The notes beneath the pieces are model-generated. The model ran no database searches. It worked only from the letters and a program-made list of their open reading frames with translations, and had not been told where the DNA came from. 64,000 bases of DNA, taken from NCBI GenBank assembly GCA_947593515.1, contig CANQDQ010000008.1, forward strand, positions 1 to 64,000, in the 5' to 3' direction. A program made the translations under genes and the position numbers. Shown here piece by piece: positions 41,172 to 51,005 of the stretch; the stretch's first letter is position 1; the number at the start of each line of letters is the position of its first letter. The stretch is from an uncultured Bacteroidales bacterium. GTDB taxonomy: Bacteria > Bacteroidota > Bacteroidia > Bacteroidales > UBA11471.

Positions 41172-42580
41172 AACGAATCGTTTTTATCTTTGACTAATTC
41201 TTTTTCGAGATATTCGAGGGATTTCCCTTTTGTTTCGGGAATGTATTTGAGGGTGAACAGGAATCCCAACAAGCAGATAACCATATACAGCAGGAACGTG
41301 CCGCCGGTACCCAAGCCAGTATTCAGGAACGGGAACGTATAGGTGAGAAGGAAACTTGCTATCCACAAAGCGCCGGTACATACCGACATGGCGACCCCGC
41401 GCACGGCATTGGGAAATATTTCGGAAAGCAATACCCAAGCAACAGGTCCCAACGACATGGCATACAAACTTATTGCGCATACGACCAATACAATCATGAA
41501 TATACCGCTCGCATGAATAAAATAACAGTATGCCAAAATACTGTATATAACCAGCAAACCGGTGGCACCTATCAACACCAGTTTTTTTCGTCCGAGTTTC
41601 TCGACCGTGAAAATGGCGACAAATGTAAATACCAGATTCGCCATACCCGTAACCACGATATTCATCAACACATCGGATATTCCATAACCGGCGGCTGAAA
41701 ATATTTCCTGTGCATAGTTGAATATGACATTGATTCCGCACCACTGTTGAAAGACCGCTATTACCAGTCCGATGATCAAAACAAGACGCATCTTTTTCGA
41801 GAAAAGCTGTTTGAGAGAACCTTTCGCCCGTTTTCGTGCGGCCGTATGCGACTCTCGGTAATCGGCGCATTCGGCTATGGCATATTCCCGATTGCCTATT
41901 TTTTGCAGTGCGTCCATCGCCTTTTGTTCATACCCTTTTTGCATCAGCCAACGGGGACTTTCGGGAATGAAGAATACCAATACAAAAAAGAAAAACGAAG
42001 GAAAACAAACGGCATAAAACATCCATCGCCAACCGGTCGTTCCGTTCCAAGAAGTTGCAATATCGGCAACCGTAGCACCGACGGGTACGTCTTCGGCAAC
42101 AAGCATATTGACGATTTGTGCCGCCAGTATGCCCAATACCGTAGTGAGCTGATTAAGCGACACGAGTTTTCCACGTATATGCGCAGGGGCGATTTCGGCT
42201 ATATACATGGGCGAAACGTCGGCGGCGAGCCCTATCGCTATTCCCCCGATGAAGCGCGAAACGACAAAAACCGTAAATACGGTCGCCATACCGGTACTCA
42301 ACGAGGAAAAGAAGAATACCAACGCTGCTACTATCAACAGGCGTTTTCTGCCATATTTGTCTGCCAACGCTCCCGCAATCATCGCCCCGACGAGACAACC
42401 CAGCAATGCCACACTCATGGCAACAGCCTGCATGGCATTGTCATGGGCTATTCCGAAAAACGGCTCATAAAACGGCTTTGCCCCTCCGATTACGACCCAG
42501 TCATAACCGAACAACAATCCGCCCATAGCCGATACAAGGCATATAAAGTAAACAAATCCTTTTTTATATTGTGTTTTCAT
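41168..42580 (-). CDS. MFS sugar:proton symporter (sugar porter family)
   Basis: A 470-residue inner-membrane transporter with 12 hydrophobic segments. Sugar-porter signatures are GGLLFGYDWVVIGGA, ADKYGRKRLL, SRFIGGIAIGLAADVSPMYIAEIAPAHIRGKLVSLNQ, PESPRWLM, QQWCGINVIFNYA and the C-terminal PETKGKSLEYLE. It probably carries galactose or the released monosaccharide into the cytoplasm. The start is 26 bp after the DUF5107 gene, and its end overlaps the GH36 start. Confidence 0.94.
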   Translation of the reverse strand: MKTQYKKGFVYFICLVSAMGGLLFGYDWVVIGGAKPFYEPFFGIAHDNAMQAVAMSVALLGCLVGAMIAGALADKYGRKRLLIVAALVFFFSSLSTGMATVFTVFVVSRFIGGIAIGLAADVSPMYIAEIAPAHIRGKLVSLNQLTTVLGILAAQIVNMLVAEDVPVGATVADIATSWNGTTGWRWMFYAVCFPSFFFFVLVFFIPESPRWLMQKGYEQKAMDALQKIGNREYAIAECADYRESHTAARKRAKGSLKQLFSKKMRLVLIIGLVIAVFQQWCGINVIFNYAQEIFSAAGYGISDVLMNIVVTGMANLVFTFVAIFTVEKLGRKKLVLIGATGLLVIYSILAYCYFIHASGIFMIVLVVCAISLYAMSLGPVAWVLLSEIFPNAVRGVAMSVCTGALWIASFLLTYTFPFLNTGLGTGGTFLLYMVICLLGFLFTLKYIPETKGKSLEYLEKELVKDKNDSL

Positions 42581-42606
42581 GTGTTTGGTTTTAAGGTTTT
42601 TATCTT

Positions 42607-45600
42607 TTACAGGACATTCAATCCCTGATGGTTTATATCGAGCTCCCGCACCTTATCGAGAAATTTTCGGGCTTTCTCTTTCTCGTTCAATCCCAAATAA
42701 CCCAGCCCCATTACCCAATTGCAATGTATTTGGTTCCGTCGGTTCAGATCGTCTTCCCATATCAAGAGGTCAGGAAGAGATACGGCGAAGTAGTCGATTT
42801 TCACGCGATCGAAATAATGTTGTTCACCATGTGTGATGAGTTTGTTGAAGCGGCTGCGGGCTTTTTTCTCGTCGCCCAATTTTCGCCATGCAAGTCCCTG
42901 ATAATAAATTTTATCAGGTTGTTGGTCGTTGTAAAAGAATGCGATTGCCGGTTCGGCAGAGCCGACGGTGGCTTTTCTGAAACAGCGTTTGGCATTTTCT
43001 TTATCGTCCAATCCTTCGTAGGCACAGCCCATAAAATAGTATATGTCGTTTTCTTCTGCTCCGGCGAGTTTTCCCTCACCGAGATTGTGCGGGTAGTATT
43101 CTGTTTCTTTAAGCAGATTTACAGCGTCTTGATAACGTTTTTCGGCAATTGCTTTTTTTGCCAATTCTACACGGCATATAACATATTGTCCCGAAATTTT
43201 TCCCTCTCCGCCTTCCCACGGGTGAAATTTTCTCGATGCTATCAGCGATTTTGCCTTTTCGTATTCACCCAACTGATTATACAGCGTAACGCGTTCTACG
43301 CAAAGGTCGTCACGCTGTTCCACCAAATGAAGGTATTTTTCAAGAAATGCCAAGCGCTCTCTATGCGGTCTGCCCATTTTTTTATACAACTGATCAAGCT
43401 CCATCAAGATGCGCGCATCTGTATCATCGAGGGCAAAAGCCTTTTCGAGACAGACGAGTGCCTCGTCTTTCCGATCGTACTTATTGTAATATGCCAGCGC
43501 CAGATTTCGCCATGCAGTGGGATAGTTATCGTCTATCTTGACAGAACGTTCCCAGCAGGCGACAGCATCGTCGTACTGACGCGCCCCATACCAGAAGTTT
43601 CCGAGATAATACCACGCTTTGCTGTCATTCGTCTGCAAGCGAACGGCATCTTGCAACATAAGCACTTCTTCCAATTTATTGGGAAAGCAATATTCGGGAG
43701 ACATCTGTGCCGCTTTTTCATAATAATGTAACGCTTTGGCATCGTCGCCGGCTTTGGCGGCAAAGTAACCAAGTGCGTAATAGACCATCGGATATACGTT
43801 GCCATCATTTTTGTTCACCCATAAAAGGAGAAACTGTTCGGCTTCCGTATAAAGTCCGGCACCGGCAAAGTCCGACGCATATTCTATATAGTCGTGTACT
43901 GCTGTCGTCGTATTCATTAAAGAGGTCATTTCGTCAAGCACCTGTCGGGCGGAATCCCCACCGAGCAGGTATGACTCGAAACGACAACCCACATTGAATT
44001 TATCTATGGCAAGCGACTCGGCAACAAGTGCCTCCGCCTCTTTTTTACGTTCCAATTTTCTGAGTAGGGAGGTCTTCAACTGACGTGCTTTATGATTATG
44101 CCAATTGCGTACCAGCGAACGGGATACATGGTCGAGAGCCTTCTCGAAATCGCCTCTCATACAATCAATTTGCGCAAGCGCATAATATGCAGGGTCTTGC
44201 CATGCAGCACACCATGTCGCTTTATAAAAAGCATCGTAAGCCTCATCGTATTTGCCTTGCATTTTAAGGCTCCAACCCAAATTGTAATGCGGCTCACCGT
44301 CGATGGGATTGGGATTGCGCTCCACCAAAGTAGCAATAGCCTTTTCAAAGTAAGGCTGCGCTTTTGCGAACTGTCCTCTTCGCATCAAAAGCAATCCGAC
44401 AGCATTGTTGCAGCGAATGTCGCCAGCCTCCCGACTCAAAGCCTCCATATAATAATTCATAGGATTATACGTGGCATGGCGATATTGTTCCAAATGCAGA
44501 CCGGTGAGATAAAGTTGCTCGATACTGGCAATCTCTTTGGGGTCTTTGGCTGCTTTTGCCGGTTCCGGAATCGGTCTGATTCCTGTTTTCTCGCTCTCGT
44601 ATTTCACCAAGATTTTACCCTTATCATCGAATACATACACTTTTAAGGCATCGAAATCGACACCCTTCAACGGAAATGTTTCTTTCACCGGCTCGGCAGG
44701 AGAAACATTGCAAAGAATATCCATACAAGTTTTGCTGCCGTCGGTTACCCATATTCTCACATTTACATAGATACTTGTCGTATAGAGTATCACTTCGCCT
44801 TTTTCCGTTTCTTTTTTGAGGGTAACAATGGCATCTTTGGTTGCATTTTTCACCAATCCTACGGCACTGTAAGGCATGAAATACTGCGACCAACTTTTTT
44901 CTTCATACGGCTGCAACCACGTAAAATCGGGCTGATTATCGCAATACATACCTGTCATAAGCTCTATGTAAGGACCATCTTCATCGGTCAGATTCCGATC
45001 CCACGCCTGTCCGAAATCGCCACACCCCCACGTCCATTGCTTTTTACCGGCATTGATATGATGGTCGGCGACATGCAGCAATCCGGCTTCGACATTTTCT
45101 TCATAGCCGCCAACAAAGTCGTATTTGGAATTGATAGCCATATAAGATGTGGGCACCGGAATGTTCTTATACCGAGAAATATCCACTCCCGAAGAATAGT
45201 CTTGCTTATAATATACTCCGGTGGCAATGGGGAATGTGGAGACCGCCCGTTTGCCATGATCGAAAACAGCGTTTACGTCGGGCGGAAATACCGAATAGTA
45301 ATCTTTGTGTACTCTTACAGCCGGATTCGCCCACCACAAAAACGATTGGGGAAACGAAGTGCGGTTATATACTTTCGCTTTTATTTCGAGATATGCTTTT
45401 CCGGGATACAATGTAAATCCTGCCATTCCTTTGGTACGGGACATACGTTCCACTTCGGAACACCACACCGTTTTACTCCCGTCGGCAAATTCTTCTATGG
45501 TATATTCGGTCGGCAAATAGGTGGAAGGTCGATGATGCTGCGGCCAATTAAACTCTATGCCGCCCGAAATCCAAGGTCCTGTCAATCCGACAAGCGCCGG

Positions 45601-45942
45601 CTTGATAACTTGATTATAATATACAAAATGCCGCTGTTTTACTTTGTCGTATGCCATTTGAACACGCCCGCCGAGCTCGGGAAGAATCATTATCTTCAAA
45701 TATTCATTTTCCAAGAAAACAGCTCGATACGGTTTATCTTTTTTTTCGTCGAATATCTTTTCTATGACCGGATAGGGATATACGACTCCGGAGCTTCCCT
45801 GATAAACTCGTTTTTCAAGAAAAATCGGATTTTTTTCTTCTTTGCCTATATCGTAGGTCGGCAACATAATCGTTTCTGCCCAAGCTCTCACTTCGCTTTT
45901 CCCCACCGTGCTTTTGATAAGATATGAGGTGATATTTTCCAT
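42607..45942 (-). CDS. DUF5107-TPR protein, first gene of the PUL operon
   Basis: An 1111-residue protein without a signal peptide. Residues 1-440 match the DUF5107 domain, a mutarotase-like beta fold (YLKIMILPELGGRVQMAYDK, GPWISGGIEFNWPQHHRP). From about 480 to the end lies a long TPR array with typical units (YYLGNFWYGARQYDDAVACW, AWRNLALAYYNKYDRKDEAL). The N-terminal fold suggests carbohydrate binding or catalysis; many PULs carry such genes but the activity is not established to my knowledge. It is cytoplasmic by sequence. It heads the operon 520 bp from the divergent AraC regulator. Confidence 0.82.
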   Translation of the reverse strand: MENITSYLIKSTVGKSEVRAWAETIMLPTYDIGKEEKNPIFLEKRVYQGSSGVVYPYPVIEKIFDEKKDKPYRAVFLENEYLKIMILPELGGRVQMAYDKVKQRHFVYYNQVIKPALVGLTGPWISGGIEFNWPQHHRPSTYLPTEYTIEEFADGSKTVWCSEVERMSRTKGMAGFTLYPGKAYLEIKAKVYNRTSFPQSFLWWANPAVRVHKDYYSVFPPDVNAVFDHGKRAVSTFPIATGVYYKQDYSSGVDISRYKNIPVPTSYMAINSKYDFVGGYEENVEAGLLHVADHHINAGKKQWTWGCGDFGQAWDRNLTDEDGPYIELMTGMYCDNQPDFTWLQPYEEKSWSQYFMPYSAVGLVKNATKDAIVTLKKETEKGEVILYTTSIYVNVRIWVTDGSKTCMDILCNVSPAEPVKETFPLKGVDFDALKVYVFDDKGKILVKYESEKTGIRPIPEPAKAAKDPKEIASIEQLYLTGLHLEQYRHATYNPMNYYMEALSREAGDIRCNNAVGLLLMRRGQFAKAQPYFEKAIATLVERNPNPIDGEPHYNLGWSLKMQGKYDEAYDAFYKATWCAAWQDPAYYALAQIDCMRGDFEKALDHVSRSLVRNWHNHKARQLKTSLLRKLERKKEAEALVAESLAIDKFNVGCRFESYLLGGDSARQVLDEMTSLMNTTTAVHDYIEYASDFAGAGLYTEAEQFLLLWVNKNDGNVYPMVYYALGYFAAKAGDDAKALHYYEKAAQMSPEYCFPNKLEEVLMLQDAVRLQTNDSKAWYYLGNFWYGARQYDDAVACWERSVKIDDNYPTAWRNLALAYYNKYDRKDEALVCLEKAFALDDTDARILMELDQLYKKMGRPHRERLAFLEKYLHLVEQRDDLCVERVTLYNQLGEYEKAKSLIASRKFHPWEGGEGKISGQYVICRVELAKKAIAEKRYQDAVNLLKETEYYPHNLGEGKLAGAEENDIYYFMGCAYEGLDDKENAKRCFRKATVGSAEPAIAFFYNDQQPDKIYYQGLAWRKLGDEKKARSRFNKLITHGEQHYFDRVKIDYFAVSLPDLLIWEDDLNRRNQIHCNWVMGLGYLGLNEKEKARKFLDKVRELDINHQGLNVL

Positions 45943-46029
45943 AATGTGAATATTTTTCGTGTGTTTCTTTTTTATCGGTGGTAAATATATAACTTGAAAA
46001 CAGGTGCGAAAATGTACGGAATATTTGAA

Positions 46030-46063
46030 AATATGTAAATTATATGCTCATATTTACCATACC
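46030..46063 (+). repeat. Direct repeat, copy 1 (PUL control region)
   Basis: It matches 46416-46449 at 30 of 34 positions, in the same orientation. The first 18 bases (AATATGTAAATTATATGC) are identical. This copy lies near the operon side. Confidence 0.85.
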
Positions 46064-46415
46064 GACAAAATGGGAGCCTGCTATGCAAAGATATAAATTA
46101 TATAACACGGTGCAAAATAATTTAGGAAAATTTTCAAGTTTTTTCTCATTTCTCGCTGAAAGAACATTTGAGAACTTCGTAGCTATCGCAATCTCTACAA
46201 AAGAAAACATACGAAACAACGGCATTTTCCAACTATCTCCCGACGAATAATTATTTTTCGGACAAGAAAATTTATTTGCAAAATTTTATCCAACTTTCCA
46301 CAAACATACTTTCCGGATATTTGCCAATATGGACTTCGGCACGATAGCGACTTTTTTCTGTCCATAATAATATGTAACACTACCATCGATGAAAAAATAC
46401 TATATGAAAAATAAG

Positions 46416-46449
46416 AATATGTAAATTATATGCGTATATTTGCCATACG
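46416..46449 (+). repeat. Direct repeat, copy 2, overlapping the regulator promoter
   Basis: Second copy of the 34-bp repeat; it contains the -7 box of the AraC-type gene (46435-46442). Its position suits an operator for autoregulation. Confidence 0.85.
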
Positions 46450-46461
46450 ATTATAGATACC

Positions 46462-47382
46462 ATGAGCATAAAAACATTTATTCCATCGGGATTTCCGGGT
46501 GAAAGGGAGATTATAATTCCGGAAAATTTACTGGAATCCTTAATAAGCAATCCGGTAACCGGACAATTGTATGTTACCCATATCGGCTATTATCCGAATG
46601 CCAAATGTCATTACAGAGAGCGACCCAACGGCGCAGAACAATACATATTCATATACTGTGAAAACGGTATCGGCTGGGTAGAGTATAACGGAAACCGCAT
46701 GATACTGTCAAAAAATCAATTTATCATACTTCCGCCATTTGAAAAACATGCGTATGGGTCGGGCGACAAAAAGCCGTGGAGCATATACTGGATACATTTT
46801 CAAGGAACAAACGCCTCTTTTTTCAACTCTATCATGGGGCGCAATATCGAAATAAAAGAGGCGGACAACAGCCGTATTCAAGACCGGCTTATCCTGTTTA
46901 CAGAAATATACCGGAATATCGAGCGCGATATATACGACATCGACAATCTCCAATACACGTCTTTCTGTCTGCTGCACTTCTTGGCGTCTCTAAAATACAT
47001 CAAATCGTTTCGCGAAATAAAAAGCATCGGAAAAATAGACAATATTCAAAAATGCGTACAATTCATGAAAGACCATTTGGAAGAAAAAATCACGCTCAAA
47101 GATATTGCCGATTTCGGCGGCTATTCCATCACGAGAATCAATACGCTTTTCAGAATAGAAACCGGATTGACTCCTATGGAATATTTCTCCAATCTGAAAA
47201 TTCAAAGAGCTTGCATATATCTTCGGGATTCCGACTTGAAAATCAAAGAAATCGCTTTCAAGCTCAACTACTTCGATCAGTTTCACTTTTCAAAAACCTT
47301 TTACAAAAAAATGGGGATACCGCCTCAACGATATAGAAAAATGGCGCAATCGACCCAAACCGTCATGCCCCATATTTTATAA
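46462..47382 (+). CDS. AraC-family transcriptional regulator of the PUL
   Basis: A 306-residue regulator. The N-terminal cupin sensor (about 25-150) shows AEQYIFIYCENGIGWVEYNG and QFIILPPFEKHAYGS, as in sugar-sensing AraC proteins. The C-terminal HTH_18 domain (about 205-300) shows ITLKDIADFGGYSITRINTLFRIETGLTP and the second helix-turn-helix IKEIAFKLNYFDQFHFSKTFYKKMGIPPQRYR. It is divergent from the operon and has its own promoter overlapping a direct repeat. It probably senses galactose or a galactoside and activates the operon. Confidence 0.92.
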   Translation: MSIKTFIPSGFPGEREIIIPENLLESLISNPVTGQLYVTHIGYYPNAKCHYRERPNGAEQYIFIYCENGIGWVEYNGNRMILSKNQFIILPPFEKHAYGSGDKKPWSIYWIHFQGTNASFFNSIMGRNIEIKEADNSRIQDRLILFTEIYRNIERDIYDIDNLQYTSFCLLHFLASLKYIKSFREIKSIGKIDNIQKCVQFMKDHLEEKITLKDIADFGGYSITRINTLFRIETGLTPMEYFSNLKIQRACIYLRDSDLKIKEIAFKLNYFDQFHFSKTFYKKMGIPPQRYRKMAQSTQTVMPHIL

Positions 47383-47400
47383 GAACGAAGTTATTTCTAA

Positions 47401-47438
47401 AAACAAAAAAGGTCGCGCTTTGCAGCGCGACCTTTTTT
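47401..47438. terminator. Terminator between AraC regulator and PFOR
   Basis: A 14-bp stem (47405-47418 with 47425-47438) with a TTTGCA loop sits between two convergent genes. It is identical over 33 bases to the hairpin at 28752-28784. Confidence 0.9.
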
Positions 47439-47456
47439 CATGTATAGAAGGGTCGA

Positions 47457-50400
47457 TTATTCGGCATCGACACCCCATTGCTGTTTCGACAGGCGTTTGT
47501 AGTTGTTGTAACGCCATTGTGCGTTCTCCTTGGCGGCAGCGAAGAGTTGTTCGGCTTCGGCAGGATATTGTTTCATAACCGATGCGTAACGTACTTCGCC
47601 TTTGAGGAAGTCCTCGAACTTATCCCATTGCGGCTCTTTGCTGTCGAGCGTAAAAGGATTCTTGCCTTCGGCTTCGAGTTCGGGGTTGTAACGCCACAAA
47701 TGCCAGTATCCGCATTCAACGGCAGCAGCCTCCTCGGCTTGGGCATGGCCCATGCCTTTTTTGAGACCGTGGTTGATACAGGGAGCATAAGCGATAACAA
47801 TCGAAGGACCGTTATAGGCTTCGGCTTCGCGAATGGCTTTCAAGGTCTGAGCCTGATCGGCACCCATAGCCACCTGTGCGCAATATACGTAACCGTAGGT
47901 CGATGCGATGAGCCCGAGGTCTTTTTTGCGGACACGTTTGCCGGCAGCGGCAAATTTGGCGATAGCGCCGAGCGGGGTGGCTTTGGAGGCCTGACCGCCA
48001 GTGTTGGAGTAAACCTCCGTATCGAGAACGAGAATGTTCACATTCTTGCCCGATGCCAATACGTGGTCGAGACCGCCGAATCCGATGTCGTACGAAGCAC
48101 CGTCGCCGCCGATAATCCACTGCGATTTCTTAACGAGGAATTTGCCGAGTGCGGCAATGCCTTTGCAGAATTCGCATTTGTCGGCGTTGGCTTCTACGAT
48201 AGGACGTATCTTGGCAGCCAGTTCGACACTCTTTTCGGTGTTCTCGCGGTTTTCTATCCATTCGCCGAAGAGAGCTTTCACGTCGGCGGGAGTGCCTTCG
48301 GCTTCGATAGCGCCTTTCATAAGGCTCTCGATGCGGTTGCGCATCTTCTCGACAGCGAGCGTCATACCCAGACCGAACTCGCAGAAGTCCTCGAAGAGGG
48401 AGTTTGCCCAAGCAGGACCGTGTCCCTTTTCGTTGGTGGTGTACGGAGTCGAAGGTATGGAACCGGAGTAGATGGAGGAGCAACCGGTAGCGTTTGCCAC
48501 CATTTCACGGTCGCCGAAGAGTTGCGAGATGAGTTTCACATACGGAGTTTCACCGCAGCCGGAGCAAGCGCCGGAGAACTCAAACAACGGAGTAGCGAAT
48601 TGCGAATTTTTGGGATTGGCTTTCACATCTACCAAATGTTGTTTGCTCTTCACGTTGTTTACGCAGTATTCCCAGTTGGGAGCTTCGGCGAGTTGTCCTT
48701 CGAGGGGCTTCATGGCGAGGGCTTTGCCTTGCTTGTTGCCCGGACATACATCGACGCAGTTGCCGCAACCGAGGCAGTCGAGTACATCGACCTGCATTCT
48801 GAACGTCATGCCTTCGAACATCTTGCCCACAGCTTTAATCGTCGTGAAGTGCGCGCCGGCTTGTTCGGCAGCGTCGAATACGAACGGACGAATGGCAGCG
48901 TGAGGACAAACGTACGAACATTTGTTACACTGGATACAGTTTTCGGGAGTCCACTCGGGAACGAAAGCAGCCACACCGCGTTTTTCGTATTTGGCGGTTC
49001 CCTGCGGCCACGTACCGTCTTCGATGCCTTTGAATGCGGAAACTTTCAACAAGTCGCCGTTCTGGGCATTGATAGGACGCACGATTTCGTTGATGAAAGC
49101 GGGGTCGTTGTTTGCCGCTTGCTCATCGTCGGGCAGGTTAGCCCATGCCGGATCGACAGCGAGTTGTTTGTATTCGCCACCGCGATCGACGGCTGCGTAG
49201 TTCTTATTAACCACATCTTCGCCCTTCTTGCCATACGACTTCACGATGAATTTCTTCATTTGTTCGATAGCCAAATCGACGGGTATGACGCCGGTGATGC
49301 GGAAGAATGCCGATTGCAGAATGGTGTTGGTACGGTTGCCGAGACCGATTTCCTGTGCTATCTGCGTAGCGTTGATGTAGTAAACTTTGATATTCTTCTG
49401 TGCGAAATAACGTTTTACGTTGTTAGGCAGATTCTTTACCAGCTCGTCGTCGCTCCAAATAGTGTTGAGCAGGAACGTACCGTTCTCGCGGAGACCGCGC
49501 GTTACGTCGTACATACGCAGGTAAGCCTGTACGTGGCAAGCCACGAAGTTAGGCGTGTTTACGAGGTAGGTCGAACGAATGGGGGTGTCACCGAAACGGA
49601 GGTGCGAGCAGGTGAAACCGCCCGATTTCTTCGAGTCGTACGAGAAGTAAGCCTGACAGTGTTTGTCGGTGTTGTCGCCGATGATTTTTACGGAGTTCTT
49701 GTTGGCACCTACCGTACCGTCTGCGCCCAAGCCGTAGAATTTGGCTTCAAACATACCTTCGCCGCCCATGGCGATTTCTTCTTTCGGAGGCAGGGAGGTG
49801 AACGTTACATCGTCGATGATGCCGAGCGTGAAGTGGTTTTTCGGTTCGGGCAAAGCGAGGTTCTCATATACGGAAAGTATTTGAGCCGGCGTGGTGTCGT
49901 TGGAGCCGAGACCGTAACGTCCGCCTACAATCATGGGAGCGTTCTTTACGTCGTAATAAGCCTCTTTCACATCGAGATAGAGGGGTTCGCCATTGGCGCC
50001 CGGTTCTTTGGTGCGGTCGAGTACGGCAATGCGTTTTGCGCTTGCGGGTACGGCAGCCAAGAGGTGTTTTACCGAGAACGGGCGATAGAGGTGTACCGAT
50101 ACAAGACCTACTTTCTCGCCTTTGGCCGCGAGGTAGTCGATAGCTTCGCGGGCAGCTTCGGTAACAGAACCCATAGCGATGATTACGCGGTCGGCATCGG
50201 CAGCGCCGTAATAGTCGAACAGACCGTATTTGCGACCGGTGATTTTCGAGATTTCGTTCATGTACTCTTCCACGATGCCGGGAACGGCGTTGTAGAAGCT
50301 GTTGCACGATTCGCGGTGCGTGAAGAAGGTATCGGGGTTTTCAGCCATACCGCGAGCAACGGGATTCTCGGGATTGAGAGCGCGGTCGCGGAATTCTTTC

Positions 50401-51005
50401 AATGCCTTCTGGTCGATGAGCGGAGCGAGGTCTTCGTTTTCCAGCATCTCGATTTTCTGTATCTCGTGCGAGGTACGGAAACCGTCGAAGAAATTGACGA
50501 AAGGCACACGCGACTTGATGGTGGAGAGGTGTGCCACACCCGCGAGGTCCATCACTTCTTGTACGGAACCTTCGGCCAACATGGCGAATCCGGTCTGACG
50601 GGTGGACATCACATCTTGGTGGTCGCCGAAGATACAGAGGGCGTGCGATGCCAATGTACGTGCCGACACGTGGAATACGCAGGGAAGAAATTCACCGGCG
50701 ATTTTGTACATGTTGGGAATCATCAGCAAGAGACCTTGCGAAGCGGTGTAGGTCGTAGTGAGCGCACCGGCTTGCAACGAGCCATGTACAGCGCCGGCGG
50801 CACCGGCTTCGGACTGCATTTCTTGCACCGTAACAGTTTCGCCGAAGATATTTTTTCTTCCGGCGGCAGCCCATTCATCGACGTACTCGGCCATCGTCGA
50901 GGACGGAGTGATGGGGTAGATGGCAGCCACTTCGCTGAACATATACGAGATATGGGCAGCGGCTTGGTTACCATCGCAGGTAATGAATTTCTTTTGTTTG
51001 CTCAT
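47457..51005 (-). CDS. nifJ: Pyruvate:ferredoxin (flavodoxin) oxidoreductase, single-chain
   Basis: An 1182-residue enzyme converting pyruvate and CoA to acetyl-CoA, CO2 and reduced ferredoxin. Domains in order: pyrimidine-binding domain (IYPITPSSTMAEYVDEWAA), domain II, gamma domain, two 4Fe-4S clusters (CIQCNKCSYVCP at 690-701 and CLGCGNCVDVCP at 744-755), and the C-terminal TPP domain with CSGCGETPY and GGDGASYDIGFGG. It is central to anaerobic glycolysis. The promoter (TAACTTTG, complement of 51050-51057) overlaps the 3' end of the ATPase 4 gene. Codon use is highly biased, suggesting strong expression. Confidence 0.98.
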   Translation of the reverse strand: MSKQKKFITCDGNQAAAHISYMFSEVAAIYPITPSSTMAEYVDEWAAAGRKNIFGETVTVQEMQSEAGAAGAVHGSLQAGALTTTYTASQGLLLMIPNMYKIAGEFLPCVFHVSARTLASHALCIFGDHQDVMSTRQTGFAMLAEGSVQEVMDLAGVAHLSTIKSRVPFVNFFDGFRTSHEIQKIEMLENEDLAPLIDQKALKEFRDRALNPENPVARGMAENPDTFFTHRESCNSFYNAVPGIVEEYMNEISKITGRKYGLFDYYGAADADRVIIAMGSVTEAAREAIDYLAAKGEKVGLVSVHLYRPFSVKHLLAAVPASAKRIAVLDRTKEPGANGEPLYLDVKEAYYDVKNAPMIVGGRYGLGSNDTTPAQILSVYENLALPEPKNHFTLGIIDDVTFTSLPPKEEIAMGGEGMFEAKFYGLGADGTVGANKNSVKIIGDNTDKHCQAYFSYDSKKSGGFTCSHLRFGDTPIRSTYLVNTPNFVACHVQAYLRMYDVTRGLRENGTFLLNTIWSDDELVKNLPNNVKRYFAQKNIKVYYINATQIAQEIGLGNRTNTILQSAFFRITGVIPVDLAIEQMKKFIVKSYGKKGEDVVNKNYAAVDRGGEYKQLAVDPAWANLPDDEQAANNDPAFINEIVRPINAQNGDLLKVSAFKGIEDGTWPQGTAKYEKRGVAAFVPEWTPENCIQCNKCSYVCPHAAIRPFVFDAAEQAGAHFTTIKAVGKMFEGMTFRMQVDVLDCLGCGNCVDVCPGNKQGKALAMKPLEGQLAEAPNWEYCVNNVKSKQHLVDVKANPKNSQFATPLFEFSGACSGCGETPYVKLISQLFGDREMVANATGCSSIYSGSIPSTPYTTNEKGHGPAWANSLFEDFCEFGLGMTLAVEKMRNRIESLMKGAIEAEGTPADVKALFGEWIENRENTEKSVELAAKIRPIVEANADKCEFCKGIAALGKFLVKKSQWIIGGDGASYDIGFGGLDHVLASGKNVNILVLDTEVYSNTGGQASKATPLGAIAKFAAAGKRVRKKDLGLIASTYGYVYCAQVAMGADQAQTLKAIREAEAYNGPSIVIAYAPCINHGLKKGMGHAQAEEAAAVECGYWHLWRYNPELEAEGKNPFTLDSKEPQWDKFEDFLKGEVRYASVMKQYPAEAEQLFAAAKENAQWRYNNYKRLSKQQWGVDAE

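Larger units (their letters stand above)
45943..46461. promoter_or_regulatory. Divergent control region of the alpha-galactoside PUL
   Basis: This 519-bp region has no credible gene. Minus-strand -7 boxes lie at 45982-45989 (TATATTTA) and 46085-46092 (TATCTTTG), and the plus-strand box TATATTTG at 46435-46442 serves the regulator. A 34-bp near-perfect direct repeat lies at 46030-46063 and 46416-46449. Short open frames here (46040-46250) show no family features. Confidence 0.7.

Noticed and set aside
46040-46250. Two short frames (61 and 68 codons) in the PUL control region
   Set aside because: No family features. The plus-strand frame starts within a repeated operator-like element, and neither has a convincing promoter at the right distance.
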